Origin: Dermabacter hominis NBRC 106157
Lineage (GTDB): Bacteria; Actinomycetota; Actinomycetes; Actinomycetales; Dermabacteraceae
Reading direction: 5' to 3'
NCBI RefSeq assembly: GCF_001570785.1
Contig: NZ_BCSI01000002.1
Span: 1-64,000 of the forward strand
Length of the DNA stretch: 64,000 nt
Part shown: positions 26,298-35,475 of the stretch, piece by piece
Numbering within the stretch: position 1 is the stretch's first letter
How the letters are laid out: every line of letters begins with the position of its first letter
The notes under the pieces: generated by a model
The model's input: only the letters and a program-made list of their open reading frames with translations
Databases searched by the model: none
Told to the model about the DNA's origin: nothing
Translations under genes and position numbers: made by a program

Positions 26298-26327
26298 GCA
26301 TGATCCGCTGAGCTCTAGGGCTTGAAC

Positions 26328-26370
26328 GGGAGGGGTCTCGCGCTGCGGCGCGAGGCCCCTCCCTGGTTTT
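26328..26370 (+). terminator. rho-independent terminator of phoX
   Basis: GGGAGGGGTCTCGCG pairs with CGCGAGGCCCCTCCC, followed by GGTTTT. Confidence 0.9.
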
Positions 26371-26441
26371 GCCTTAATTACTGGGGGAGAAAAGCGACGT
26401 TTCGACACCTGAAGGGGCTCTCTAGTCTGTTTCCTCCACCC

Positions 26442-26567
26442 TCAAGGCCGTGAAACCGGCACCCCCTGCCCAGCTACCTGCTCAAGGAGTGCGTGCACCG
26501 TGGGTGTCCAGGGGCCCGCGGGCCTCGTGACCGTGTCGTTCTCGATCCGTACGGTCCGTTCAGTCAT
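26442..26567 (-). pseudogene. N-terminal remnant of an aminoglycoside-phosphotransferase-family gene
   Basis: A 41-codon frame too short for most callers. Its ATG overlaps the TGA of the response-regulator gene (ATGA), so it was evidently the next gene of that operon. The translation contains RPAGPWTPTVHALLEQV, the characteristic opening of many actinobacterial phosphotransferases, then stops at VPVSRP. The rest of the kinase is absent downstream. It could still be translated as a short peptide; decay is the simpler reading. Confidence 0.6.
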
Positions 26568-27181
26568 GATGAGAGCCAGCCCCGCTCGCGCGCCACGGTG
26601 AAGGCTTCGAAGCGGTTGGCCGCACCAACTTTTGCCATCGCGTTCGAGAGGTAGTTTCGGCAGGTTCCGGCCGCGAGGTGCGCTTCGGAGGCGATGTCGT
26701 CGATGGAGAGGCCACGCCCCGCTAGTTCAAGTAGTTCCCGCTCGCGGACCGTGAGGGGGCTGTCGCCCGCGTTGATCGCGAGGGCCGCTGTTTCGGGGTC
26801 GAGGTAGCGCCGCCCGGCGTGGACGGTGCGGATGGCCGCGGCGAACTCTTTCGCATCCGACGTTTTCGGGAGGAACCCCGCGATACCGCGCTCGAGCGCG
26901 CGCTTGAGGGCCGCGGGCCGTGCGTGGCTCGTCACGATGAGCACCTGCACACCGGGATGTTTCTCTCGCACGCGATGCGCAGTTTCGATGCCGTCGATCC
27001 CGCCAAGCTGCAGGTCGCACACGAGAACGTCGGCCCCGCGGGAGTCTCGCGCCCACCACTCGAGTATCTCCTCGCCCGAGCCGCACACGGTGGCGATCTC
27101 GAAATCCTCTTCGAGCCCGAGCAGGGTCGCGAGGGAAGAGGCAACGAGGGTTTCATCGTCGGCGATGGCGATGCGGATCAT
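26564..27181 (-). CDS. NarL/LuxR-type response regulator
   Basis: 205 residues: receiver domain (acidic pocket DDE at 8-10, phosphoacceptor Asp in LVCDLQLGG near 56, Lys in LPKTSD near 105) and a C-terminal LuxR-type HTH (LTVRERELLELAGRGLSIDDIASEAHL). The start is fixed by ATGA overlap with the kinase gene. Partner of the adjacent kinase; likely target is the ABC exporter operon upstream in the same unit. Confidence 0.93.
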   Translation of the reverse strand: MIRIAIADDETLVASSLATLLGLEEDFEIATVCGSGEEILEWWARDSRGADVLVCDLQLGGIDGIETAHRVREKHPGVQVLIVTSHARPAALKRALERGIAGFLPKTSDAKEFAAAIRTVHAGRRYLDPETAALAINAGDSPLTVRERELLELAGRGLSIDDIASEAHLAAGTCRNYLSNAMAKVGAANRFEAFTVARERGWLSS

Positions 27182-28398
27182 GCGCTCTCCTCGGGTGTGT
27201 GGGTGGGGGCGGGTCCGACGCTCGCCGGCCCCTCGTCGAAGCATAGTCGCACGGTGAAGTGCGGGGCGTCATGCTCGACGGTGATGCTTCCGCCCGCTGC
27301 GGCCACGCGGCGGCGGAGCGACTCGAGACCCGAGAGTGGGCCGGGGCTTTCGAGTGCGCCGTCGTTCGTCATAGCCACGCTGTTCTCGGCAAGAGTGAGG
27401 CGCGCCCTCGTGGCGTGGGAGTGGCGGAGGATGTTGGTGGTGGCTTCGCGGACGAACCAGGCGGCGTCCTCTCGACGGCCTTCGGGAACGTCGAGGGAGT
27501 CGCCGTCGACGTGGACGTTGATGCGCGAGGCGCCAAGGAGCGCCCGGGCTTCGGCGATTTCAGTGGCGAGATTGATGCGCCGGTAGCCGTGGGCGACGGC
27601 GCGCATATCGGCGGTGCTGGCCTTCACGAGTTCCTGGAGTTCGCGAAGTTCCTTCATGGCGTTCCTATCGCCACGGTCGACGAGGGCGATCGCCACCTGT
27701 GTTTTGAGGCTGATCGCCGCGAGCCTCTGGCCCATGGTGTCGTGAAGCTCTTGGGCGAAGCGGAGTCGTTCCGCGCTGACGTGGAGTTCGGCATCGAGCT
27801 GACGGGCGCGGTCAGCGTCGCGCAAAACGTCGAGGCCCCAGAAGGCGGAGAGGGTGGCGGTGAGGAAGATGAGGGGAATGCAGATTGACGTGAGGGCGGT
27901 GCTGGCGTCAATCCTGAGCTGCGTTGCGCACGTGAGAAGGGCAGTGACGGTGACGGCGAGCCACTTGTGCCGCATCCACGGCGCGTGGGCGAGTGCAAAG
28001 AGCGCGGTGCACAGAATCGCGTAGACGCTTGCCCACGCCCCGATCGAAACGGGCGCGAGGACGGGCACGAGGATGCACACGATCCAGCTCACGAGCACCA
28101 GAATGAAACTGACCCTCGCTCCACGTGCGCGTCCCCGTCTTTCAGGAAATAATTCGAATGCGGGTTCGCGTAGGAGAGTGATGCTCACGAGGAGCGTGAG
28201 GGCGGCCGTGCCGACTGCCCACAGCAGAGGTGTGAGGCCCGCATGCTTCGAGGTTGTTGCCGTGATACTGGGGATGGCAAAGAGGAACCAAGTGAAGACT
28301 GCCGCAAGCGCGACGGACCACTTCGTGTAGAGCGCGTATTTCTCCATGCTACGAACGCGCGCCGGTTCTGCGGTGTGATTGCCCGTGGCGGTGCTCAT
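27178..28398 (-). CDS. sensor histidine kinase, HisKA_3 type
   Basis: 406 residues from the ATG at 28398. Five or six helices form the sensor part without a large extracellular domain, typical of intramembrane-sensing kinases of antibiotic-response systems. The H-box is AQELHDTMGQRLAAISLK near residue 232; the ATPase part has FVREATTNILRHSHATRARL. The last residues coincide with a GGTCCGACG motif copy. Coupled to the regulator gene, and 88 nt after the permease gene. Confidence 0.92.
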   Translation of the reverse strand: MSTATGNHTAEPARVRSMEKYALYTKWSVALAAVFTWFLFAIPSITATTSKHAGLTPLLWAVGTAALTLLVSITLLREPAFELFPERRGRARGARVSFILVLVSWIVCILVPVLAPVSIGAWASVYAILCTALFALAHAPWMRHKWLAVTVTALLTCATQLRIDASTALTSICIPLIFLTATLSAFWGLDVLRDADRARQLDAELHVSAERLRFAQELHDTMGQRLAAISLKTQVAIALVDRGDRNAMKELRELQELVKASTADMRAVAHGYRRINLATEIAEARALLGASRINVHVDGDSLDVPEGRREDAAWFVREATTNILRHSHATRARLTLAENSVAMTNDGALESPGPLSGLESLRRRVAAAGGSITVEHDAPHFTVRLCFDEGPASVGPAPTHTPEESA

Positions 28399-28486
28399 GC
28401 GGTGTCCTCTGTTCGTTGGCGGAAAAGGGGAAGCTGGCGGGGCCGAGAGAAGCCCCACCAGTGTCCCACGGGTCGTAGCCGGCGGT

Positions 28487-29305
28487 TTACCGGTTAGATT
28501 CCCACTTCATGACCCTCGGCACGAGCACGAGGAGCGCTACGGCCCACAGGGCGAGCATGAGCATGGGGGCGGTTGCTGCCGCGAGCGCCGCGCCAGCGTC
28601 GAGCGGCTCGAACCCACCGGTGACCGTCGTTCCCGACCATGCCAAGTGTGCGAGGTCTCCCATGAGGGCGAAGGGCGTGCGGTCGATGATGCGCGTGACC
28701 TGTTCGGGCATGAGCGCGCGGAAGGTGCTTTGGGAGGCAATCGCGAGGATCATGACGGGCAGCGAGGTGATCTGGGCGGCTTCGGCGTTGATCGTGAAGG
28801 CACTCGTGAGGAATCCGAGTGCCGCACTCACGGCGATCCCGCCGAGGACAGCGACGATGAGAGGAACGACGTTGACTGGTGCGGGAGCACCGAGAACGAT
28901 GAGGAGGATCAGGGCGAGCACCATCAACACGACGGCGAGGAGGGAGCTCGGGGCGGCAATCGCCACGAGAATATCCGAGTCCTTCGCCTCTCCGGTGCGC
29001 AGCCGCTTGAGGACCTTCTCGTCACGCCGAGTGGTCGACATCGAGAGAACCGAGTAGTACACGACGAGAAGCATCGTCATAAGCACCGACGTTTCGAGCG
29101 CGAGCGAGGCGGCGAAGGTCTTACCGCTGCTCGCGGGAGTGGACACGAACATGATGACCGTGAGGCCAAGCGGGAAGAGAAGCGCCGTGAACAGGAGAGT
29201 GGGGTTGCGCAAAAACTGCGTGAGCTCGGCGCGCGCGAGGGCAATCGTGCGGGAAAGGCGGCTCGAGCGGGGTGTGGAATGTGCTGTGGCTGTTGCCGTG
29301 GTCAT
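28487..29305 (-). CDS. ABC-2-type exporter permease
   Basis: 272 residues, six hydrophobic segments, ABC-2 family (MTTATATAHS..., LTQFLRNPTLLFTALLFPLGL, then KVLKRLRTGEAKDSDILVA, a conserved cytoplasmic loop). Together with the preceding ATPase it makes an efflux or membrane-stress pump. GAAAGGA lies before the ATG. Confidence 0.9.
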   Translation of the reverse strand: MTTATATAHSTPRSSRLSRTIALARAELTQFLRNPTLLFTALLFPLGLTVIMFVSTPASSGKTFAASLALETSVLMTMLLVVYYSVLSMSTTRRDEKVLKRLRTGEAKDSDILVAIAAPSSLLAVVLMVLALILLIVLGAPAPVNVVPLIVAVLGGIAVSAALGFLTSAFTINAEAAQITSLPVMILAIASQSTFRALMPEQVTRIIDRTPFALMGDLAHLAWSGTTVTGGFEPLDAGAALAAATAPMLMLALWAVALLVLVPRVMKWESNR

Positions 29306-29347
29306 GGGGTGTCCTTTCGGTAGAAGCTTTGGTGACTACTGCGCTCG

Positions 29348-30295
29348 TCAGTTCTGCTCGCCTGCCACGCGCATGAAGACGGTCTCGAGGGATGCGGGGG
29401 TCGCCGAGAAGTCGCGCAGGGCGAGGCGCTCACTCTGCGCCCACTGCAAAATGGCGAGCGAGTGCTCCTGAAGGTGATCGGTTCGCACCTCGTACGTGGA
29501 GCCGGAGCGAGTGACCTGAGCGCCGGCAAGGGCGGGAGGCTGAGGGGCGGTGGAGGCGTCGGTGGCGTCGGACCCCTCCCCGATGCCGAAGCGGATCACC
29601 GATGCTTCCGTGGAGACGATGTCTCGCAGGCTGCCTTCGAGGACGATCGCTCCTCGGTGCATGATCCCGATTCGATCGCAGAGGCGCTCGGCTTCCTCAA
29701 GGTAGTGGGTCGTGAGGATCATCGTGACCCCTTGCGCTTTGAGGTTCTCAAGGAGCTTCCATACGCGGCGGCGAGATTCGGGGTCGAGGCCGGTTGTGGG
29801 CTCGTCGAGGAAGAGGATCGAGGGCTGCCCAACGAGAGCGCACGCGAGGTCGAGGCGGCGCTGTTCACCGCCGGAGAGCGAGCCGACCTTGACCTTCGCG
29901 CGGTGCGTAAGGTCGACGGCGTCGAGGGCCTGCTCCGAGGGCATCGGCCGCGAGCAGGTTCCTGCCCACATGCGAATCGTTTCAGCGACGGTCAGTTGGG
30001 TGGGGAGGCCGCCGGATTGGAGCATGGTCCCCGTGTGGGGGCGAACGTTCGCGCGGTCTTTCGTGGAGTCCATGCCGAGGACCGATACGCTCCCGCTTGT
30101 GGCGGGTGCGAGGCCTTCGATGACTTCGAGAGTTGACGTTTTGCCCGCGCCGTTCGTGCCGAGGAGGCCGTAGACCTCGCCTTCGGTGACGTGAAAGGAA
30201 ATGCCGTCCACCGCGGTGAAGGCTTTCTTTTTCTTCGCGCCCGCGTAGGTGCGGGTCAGGTTCGAGACGGTGATGGGGGTGTGTGCTGTGTTCAT
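29348..30295 (-). CDS. ABC exporter ATP-binding protein
   Basis: 315 residues; DrrA/CcmA-like ATPase with Walker A GTNGAGKTST (46-55), signature LSGGEQRR, Walker B ILFLDEPTTGLD and switch HYLEEAERL. A C-terminal accessory part of about 80 residues starts with GIGEGSDATDAST, a linker encoded by a copy of the GGTCCGACG motif. First gene of the ATPase-permease-kinase-regulator unit, an arrangement typical of drug or cell-envelope stress responses. Confidence 0.93.
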   Translation of the reverse strand: MNTAHTPITVSNLTRTYAGAKKKKAFTAVDGISFHVTEGEVYGLLGTNGAGKTSTLEVIEGLAPATSGSVSVLGMDSTKDRANVRPHTGTMLQSGGLPTQLTVAETIRMWAGTCSRPMPSEQALDAVDLTHRAKVKVGSLSGGEQRRLDLACALVGQPSILFLDEPTTGLDPESRRRVWKLLENLKAQGVTMILTTHYLEEAERLCDRIGIMHRGAIVLEGSLRDIVSTEASVIRFGIGEGSDATDASTAPQPPALAGAQVTRSGSTYEVRTDHLQEHSLAILQWAQSERLALRDFSATPASLETVFMRVAGEQN

Positions 30296-30497
30296 GTCTC
30301 CACTCTTCGCGATCGCTCGCGAACCCAGTAGTGGAAAACGTCAGGAGCTTCGCTGGGTTTTGTCACGCGTGCGAATGACAGATGTCAACAGGCTCCGCGC
30401 GGCGGTGTTCACATTTCGCCACGAAGCTTCATGCCCCGTGCCTTGCTCGCTATCCTTGTGGGGGTATCAGCGCAGGTGAACAGAGGGAGGGTGCGCG

Positions 30498-31340
30498 GTG
30501 AAACCGCTCGTTCTGCAATCGGATTTCGGGTACGTCGATGGAGCCGTGAGCGCGATGTACGGCGTCGCCACGGGCGTGCACCCCGAACTGCGCATCCACG
30601 ATGTCACCCACAACATTCCTCCCTATGACATTTGGGAGGGCTCCTACCGCCTTGCGCAGGTCGTGTCGTATTGGCCCGAAGGCACGGTGTTCGTTTCGGT
30701 CGTGGATCCGGGTGTCGGCTCGGATCGCTTGAGCGTGGTGGCGCGCACGTTGACCGGCCACTACGTCGTAACCCCGAACAACGGCACCCTCACTCACATC
30801 GAGAAGCTTTTCGGGATCGAGGAGCTGCGCGAGATCGACGAACACTTCAATCGGCGCGAAGGTTCGGCGCATTCCTACACGTTCCACGGGCGTGACATTT
30901 ACGCGTTTACCGGCGCGCGGCTCGCGAGCGGAACGATCACGTACGAGCAGGTCGGCCCGAGCCGCGAGGTGAGTGAGCTCGTGACACTCCCGGTGCTTGC
31001 ACCGAAGATCGAGGGCAACGCACTCACGGGCACGATTGACGCGCACGATAACCGTTACGGCTCGCTGTGGACGTCCATCCCGCGCACCTTTTTTGAAGAG
31101 GCCGGCATTTGCCACGGCGATTACGTGCGCCTCACCATCACCCATAACGGGCAAACCGTTCACGCGACGAGCCTCGTGTATGCGCCGAGCTTCGCGCACG
31201 TCGAGGTTGGCGAATCGCTCATCTACGTGAATTCCCTTGATCGCGTGGCTGTCGCGATCAATCGTGGCTCGTACGCGAATGCCTTCCACCTCGGGCGCGG
31301 CAACAGCTGGCACGTCGCGTTCGAGAAGGTCGAAAAGTAA
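30498..31340 (+). CDS. SAM hydroxide adenosyltransferase (SAM hydrolase, DUF62) family
   Basis: 280 residues, GTG start with GGGAGG seven nt before. The family hydrolyses S-adenosylmethionine to adenosine and methionine. Expected signatures are present: LQSDFGYVDGAV (Asp at the start of the fold), VVDPGVGS, TPNNGTLTH and HGRDIYAFTGARLASG. The chlorinase/fluorinase branch shares this fold; the FHGRDIYA and DVTH segments fit hydrolases. It is 11 nt from the ECF S-component gene, so it probably acts on, or responds to, the imported compound. Confidence 0.88.
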   Translation: MKPLVLQSDFGYVDGAVSAMYGVATGVHPELRIHDVTHNIPPYDIWEGSYRLAQVVSYWPEGTVFVSVVDPGVGSDRLSVVARTLTGHYVVTPNNGTLTHIEKLFGIEELREIDEHFNRREGSAHSYTFHGRDIYAFTGARLASGTITYEQVGPSREVSELVTLPVLAPKIEGNALTGTIDAHDNRYGSLWTSIPRTFFEEAGICHGDYVRLTITHNGQTVHATSLVYAPSFAHVEVGESLIYVNSLDRVAVAINRGSYANAFHLGRGNSWHVAFEKVEK

Positions 31341-31351
31341 AGGATCCCCTC

Positions 31352-31948
31352 ATGTCTACTCCCGAAACCCCCACGTCCAGTGCACCGCTACCCGTGACCC
31401 GCAAGGTCTCTCCCGTGACGCAGGTCGTCGCCATCGGTATCGGTGCCGCCCTCTTTTTCGTCCTGAGCCGCTTCGTCGCGATTCCCGTCCCCGTGCCGAA
31501 TCTTGCGATCACGTTCCAGTACGCCTTTCTTGCGGTTCTCGCGGTCCTGTACGGCCCGTACGTTGCGGCCATCGCCGGCTTCGTGGGGCATATTCTTGCC
31601 GACGCCACCGGCTACGGCATTTGGCTTTCGTGGGAGATTCCGACGGCTGTCTTTGGCCTCATCGTGGGCTTCTTCATGCTTCGCAACCGCGTAAACGAAG
31701 GGGAGTTCCCGCGCCGGGATCTCGTGCGCTTCAACCTCGCGGTCATCGTGGGCCACTTCGTTGCATGGGGCATTCTCGCGTGGATTCTGGACGTGACGCT
31801 CATGGGCGAACCGTTCGACAAGGTCGTCGTGCAGGGCCTCGTGGCCTTCGTGACGAACGCGATTCTCACCTGCGTGTTTGGCTCGATCATCCTCGCGCTG
31901 TATGCGAAGACGCGCACCCGCTCGGGTTCGCTCGAGGTGGGCGCTTAA
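31352..31948 (+). CDS. ECF transporter S component, UPF0397-like
   Basis: 198 residues, five or six helices. It resembles the UPF0397 group of S components (VVAIGIGAALFFVLSRFVAIPVPVPN, AIAGFVGHILADATGYGIWLSWEI). S components bind the vitamin-like substrate and dock on the shared EcfA/EcfT module encoded next. Substrate not known; the family is sometimes labelled riboflavin, which I do not regard as established here. Confidence 0.85.
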   Translation: MSTPETPTSSAPLPVTRKVSPVTQVVAIGIGAALFFVLSRFVAIPVPVPNLAITFQYAFLAVLAVLYGPYVAAIAGFVGHILADATGYGIWLSWEIPTAVFGLIVGFFMLRNRVNEGEFPRRDLVRFNLAVIVGHFVAWGILAWILDVTLMGEPFDKVVVQGLVAFVTNAILTCVFGSIILALYAKTRTRSGSLEVGA

Positions 31949-31957
31949 GCGTTCCGC

Positions 31958-33793
31958 ATGGCTCTTTCCTCCCATTCGCCCGAGGCGAACCGTGCCGCTC
32001 ACGCCATCGTGTTCGATGACGTGAGCGTGCATTACCGCACCCAAAAACTTCCCTCGGTCGAGAACGTGAGCTTCACGATTGGCTGGGGTGAGAAGGTCGC
32101 GATCGTGGGGCCGAGTGGCTCGGGAAAGTCGACCCTGCTGCACGTGATGAACGGTCTCGTGCCGCATCGCTTCGAGGCAAGCGTGAGTGGCAGCGTGAGG
32201 GTCGGTGGCGTGGATCCGGTGCGTGCACCGCTCGTGCGCACCGCCGGTGTGGCCGGCACGGTTCTCCAGGATTCCAACGCGCAGTTCGTCGCCCTCACGG
32301 TCGCGGAGGACATCGCCTTTTCGCTCGAGAATCAGGAGGTTGCGTCGGGCGACATGCCGGGCATCGTCGAGCGGGTCGCCAAGCGCGTGGGCCTCACGGA
32401 GCTTCTTGAGCACTCGCCGCACGAACTGAGTGGCGGGCAAAAGCAGCGCGTCGCCGTCGCGGGCGTGCTCGTGGACGACGTGCCGATTCTCCTGTTCGAC
32501 GAGCCGCTTGCGAACCTTGACCCGGCGACGGGTCGCGCGATGATCGAACTGGCTGACGACCTCAATCGGGAGAGCGGTGCGAGTGTCGTCATCATCGAGC
32601 ATCGTCTCGAAGAAGTGCTGCACAGGGGGGTCGATCGGATCCTCATGATGGCCGGCGGCCGCCTCGTTGCCGATACAACTCCGGATGAGCTCGTGACCTC
32701 CGGTCTCCTCAACGAGCACGGCATTCGCCGCCCGCTGCACCTCACGGCCCTCAACTACGCGGGGATCGAACCGCCAGCGTCGGCGCACCCCGCTCGGCTC
32801 GAGACCCTTCGCCTGAGCGAGAGCGAATGCGCACGGGTGCGAGAGTGGGGGCGTGAGCAGTGGTCCGCGAGGTTCGGCTCGGTTTCGGCTCAGGAAATGC
32901 CGGGGGAGGGGTCCGACGCCACCGCGGTCATTAGCGTGCGCAATCTTCACGTGGTGCACGGCCACGATAAAGACCACGAGGGCGTGCACGCGCTGCGGGG
33001 AATCGACCTCGAGGTGCGGCGCGGGGAGATGCTCGCGATCCTCGGCAACAACGGCGCTGGAAAATCGACGCTCGCGAGCGCGATCACGGGTTTTGCGAAG
33101 CCGAACTCGGGCACCGTCGAGGTGCTCGGCGACGACGTTCTGAACTTGAGTATCGCCGAGATCGGCACGCGCGTGGGCTTCGTGCTTCAAGAACCGGGCC
33201 ACATGATCTCGAAGCCGCTCATTTTCGACGAGGTCGCGCTCGGCCCGCGCGCCCACGGCCTTGACGAGGAAGAGGTGCGCCGGCGCGTGGAATCTGCCCT
33301 CGAGACGTGCGGGCTCGCCCCGTTCAAAACCTGGCCCGTGAGCGCCCTCAGTCACGGCCAGAAGAAGCGCGTAACGATCGCGGCCGCGCTTGCGCTCGAG
33401 CCCGAAGTCCTTATTCTCGATGAGCCGACCGCGGGCCAGGACTTCCGCCACTACACGGAGTTCATGGAGTTCATTCGCGGCCTCAACCGTGCGGGCACGA
33501 CGATCCTGCTCATCACGCACGACATGCACCTTGCCCTCGAGTATGTGCCGCGCGCCGTCGTTTTGAGCGACGGGGAGATCATCGCGGATTCTTCGCCCGC
33601 GCGAATCCTCGTCGACGATGACGTGACGACGTGCGCGAACCTCGTGCGCACGAGTCTCGATGCGCTCGCGGCAGCCGTCGGACTTCCCGTTTCCACCGGT
33701 GACGGCGGCACCCAAGAGTGTGGCCGCAGCGAGTTTGTCGAGGCCGTGATCGCGGTTGATCGCGAGAGGCGGGAGGTGGGCGATGCCCGCTAA
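31958..33793 (+). CDS. ECF transporter ATPase, two fused EcfA domains
   Basis: 611 residues with two complete ABC ATPases: Walker A GPSGSGKST (about 51-59) and GNNGAGKST (about 364-372), signatures LSGGQKQRV and LSHGQKKRV, Walker B LLFDEP and LILDEP. The second signature has His in place of the first Gly, a common asymmetry in fused EcfAA'. The linker holds PGEGSDATAV, encoded by a GGTCCGACG motif copy. Overlaps the EcfT gene by 11 nt. Confidence 0.94.
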   Translation: MALSSHSPEANRAAHAIVFDDVSVHYRTQKLPSVENVSFTIGWGEKVAIVGPSGSGKSTLLHVMNGLVPHRFEASVSGSVRVGGVDPVRAPLVRTAGVAGTVLQDSNAQFVALTVAEDIAFSLENQEVASGDMPGIVERVAKRVGLTELLEHSPHELSGGQKQRVAVAGVLVDDVPILLFDEPLANLDPATGRAMIELADDLNRESGASVVIIEHRLEEVLHRGVDRILMMAGGRLVADTTPDELVTSGLLNEHGIRRPLHLTALNYAGIEPPASAHPARLETLRLSESECARVREWGREQWSARFGSVSAQEMPGEGSDATAVISVRNLHVVHGHDKDHEGVHALRGIDLEVRRGEMLAILGNNGAGKSTLASAITGFAKPNSGTVEVLGDDVLNLSIAEIGTRVGFVLQEPGHMISKPLIFDEVALGPRAHGLDEEEVRRRVESALETCGLAPFKTWPVSALSHGQKKRVTIAAALALEPEVLILDEPTAGQDFRHYTEFMEFIRGLNRAGTTILLITHDMHLALEYVPRAVVLSDGEIIADSSPARILVDDDVTTCANLVRTSLDALAAAVGLPVSTGDGGTQECGRSEFVEAVIAVDRERREVGDAR

Positions 33794-34616
33794 GTCCGTG
33801 CTCGGGTACGTCGATCGGCCGGGCTTCCTGCACCGAGTCTCGGGGCTTTCGAAGCTTATGCTCGCCGTCGCGAGCGTCGTGGGTGCGCTCGTGGGATTCG
33901 ATGCGCGTTATCTTGCGGCGATGCTCGTGCTCAACATCGTGCTGTGGGTTCTCAGTCGCGTGAAGCTGCGCGACCTCGCCGTTGTGCTCGTCATCATTGC
34001 CGGCCTGATGCTGCTCAACAACGTGTTCATTTTCCTGTTCGCGCCCGGCTATGGAACCGAACTGTACGGCACGCGCACCGTGCTCGTGAACGGCCCGTGG
34101 CACTGGGACATCACGAGTGAGCAGCTTTTTTATCAGCTCGTTGTGACGCTCAAGTACTTCGCGGTGCTTCCACCCGTGCTTTTGTTCATTGCGACGACGC
34201 GCCCGCCTGAGTTTGCGCAGTCGCTGAACCGCATCGGCGTTCCCTACAAGATCGCCTACTCCGTCTCGATCGCTCTTCGGTACATCCCCGATATTCAGCG
34301 TGATTTCGTGACGATCTCGAAGGCGCATCAGGCGCGCGGCCTCGAGACCTCGTCGAAAGCGGGTATCGCGACCCGCGCCCGCAACATCGTGGGCGTCATC
34401 ATCCCGCTTTTGCTCGGCGCCTTCGACCGCATCGAGGAAGTGGCGAGTGCGATGGAGCTGCGCGGTTTTGGGCGCGGCAAGCGGCGCACGTGGTACGGCA
34501 AAAAGCCCCTGACGTGGCGAGACTGGCTCATCATGGCCCTCTCCTTCGCGGTGCTCGCGGTGCCGATCGTGCTCGCGATCGTCAATGGTGGAAGGTTCTG
34601 GAACCCCTTCGCCTAG
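33783..34616 (+). CDS. ECF transporter T component
   Basis: 277 residues, five or six helices. Two Ala-Arg-Gly-type coupling motifs are present (KAHQARGL and MELRGFGRG), which contact the ATPases. The ATG at 33783 gives overlap with the ATPase gene and a sensible N-terminus (MPAKSVLGYVDRPGFLHRV). Last gene of the unit; a hairpin follows. Confidence 0.92.
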   Translation: MPAKSVLGYVDRPGFLHRVSGLSKLMLAVASVVGALVGFDARYLAAMLVLNIVLWVLSRVKLRDLAVVLVIIAGLMLLNNVFIFLFAPGYGTELYGTRTVLVNGPWHWDITSEQLFYQLVVTLKYFAVLPPVLLFIATTRPPEFAQSLNRIGVPYKIAYSVSIALRYIPDIQRDFVTISKAHQARGLETSSKAGIATRARNIVGVIIPLLLGAFDRIEEVASAMELRGFGRGKRRTWYGKKPLTWRDWLIMALSFAVLAVPIVLAIVNGGRFWNPFA

Positions 34617-34623
34617 AAGAAGA

Positions 34624-34652
34624 GGCTCGGCTGCCGCGCAGACAGCCGAGCC
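34624..34652. terminator. terminator between convergent ecfT and pdxH
   Basis: GGCTCGGCTG pairs exactly with CAGCCGAGCC around a 9-nt loop. Confidence 0.85.
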
Positions 34653-34674
34653 CCACAAAGTGCACCTTCGGTCC

Positions 34675-35358
34675 TCACGGAGCGAGGCGGTCGACCTGCC
34701 AGCGGCCTTCTTCCGAATCCAAAGCCGTGAAGCGGATGCGGTCGTGCAGGCGCGAAGCGCCACCCTGCCAGAACTCGATGACGTGCGGGGTGAGTGCCCA
34801 GCCGCCCCAGTGCGGCGGGCGGGGAACGTCTTTGCCGTCGAAGCGTTTTTCAGCGCGCTCGTTTGCGAGCTGGATGTCTTCGCGTGAGTCGATGATGTCC
34901 GACTGCGAGCTTGCCCAGGCGCCGATCTGCGAACCACGCGGGCGAACCGCGAAGTAGGCGTCGGATTCCTCGGGGCTGATGCGGCGCACCTTGCCCTGGA
35001 TGCGCACCTGGCGTTGAAGCGGCAGCCACGTGAAGTTCAGGGCGGCCTTGCGGTTCACGTCAAGGTCGTGTCCTTTTTGAGACTCGTAGTTGCCGAAGAA
35101 CACGAACTTCTCGTTCTTGTGTTCCTTGAGCAGCAGCACGCGCGAATCCGGCCAATCCGTTTCCGGGTTGATCGTCGAGACGACCATCGCATTCGGTTCG
35201 AGCACATCGCCCTCGCGGTCGCGACGCTCGATCGCGTCTCTCATCCATTCGTCAAACAGTGCGTGCGGGTCGTTGCCCGCGAGCGTTTTGGTGAGTTGGC
35301 CCTTCGTGTAATTCACGCGTTCCGCGCGAAGATCGGGCGCACTAGCCTTCTCGTTCAT
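34675..35358 (-). CDS. pdxH: pyridoxamine 5'-phosphate oxidase
   Basis: 227 residues, FMN-dependent enzyme making pyridoxal phosphate from PNP or PMP. Family landmarks: DPHALFDEWMRDA, SRVLLLKEHKNEKFVFFGNYESQKGHDL, ALNFTWLPLQRQVRIQGKV, RPRGSQIGAWASSQS, and the C-terminal FWQGGASRLHDRIRF with the substrate-binding RLHDR. GGAGAGG lies just before the ATG. Monocistronic. Confidence 0.96.
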   Translation of the reverse strand: MNEKASAPDLRAERVNYTKGQLTKTLAGNDPHALFDEWMRDAIERRDREGDVLEPNAMVVSTINPETDWPDSRVLLLKEHKNEKFVFFGNYESQKGHDLDVNRKAALNFTWLPLQRQVRIQGKVRRISPEESDAYFAVRPRGSQIGAWASSQSDIIDSREDIQLANERAEKRFDGKDVPRPPHWGGWALTPHVIEFWQGGASRLHDRIRFTALDSEEGRWQVDRLAP

Positions 35359-35461
35359 GACCTCTCCTCGAAACTCGATGCGGATCGTCCTCGATCCCGA
35401 TCTACCACTCTAGCCCCGCCCTCTGGTCACTTCCGGGGACTAAGGGAAGCGTCAATGCTCG

Positions 35462-35475
35462 AGCGCCTCGAGTGT
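35462..35475 (+). repeat. 14-bp direct repeat, left copy
   Basis: AGCGCCTCGAGTGT, identical to 38824-38837 on the other side of the peptide/ABC locus, where it lies in the 3' end of the GH15-like gene. It could be an integration scar. Confidence 0.5.

Noticed and set aside
23133-26408. Very long minus-strand ORF (over 1,000 codons) opposite phoX
   Set aside because: Created by GC-rich codon bias of PhoX; the Arg/Glu/Val-rich translation has no domain, and phoX itself is certain.
30296-30497. Riboswitch (SAM or FMN) ahead of the SAM hydrolase-ECF operon
   Set aside because: The 200-bp leader shows no recognisable conserved core of either riboswitch class and no terminator pair.
31388-33715. 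775-codon minus-strand ORF opposite the ECF ATPase
   Set aside because: Antisense shadow of two well-supported genes; it contains stretches mirroring the Walker motifs.
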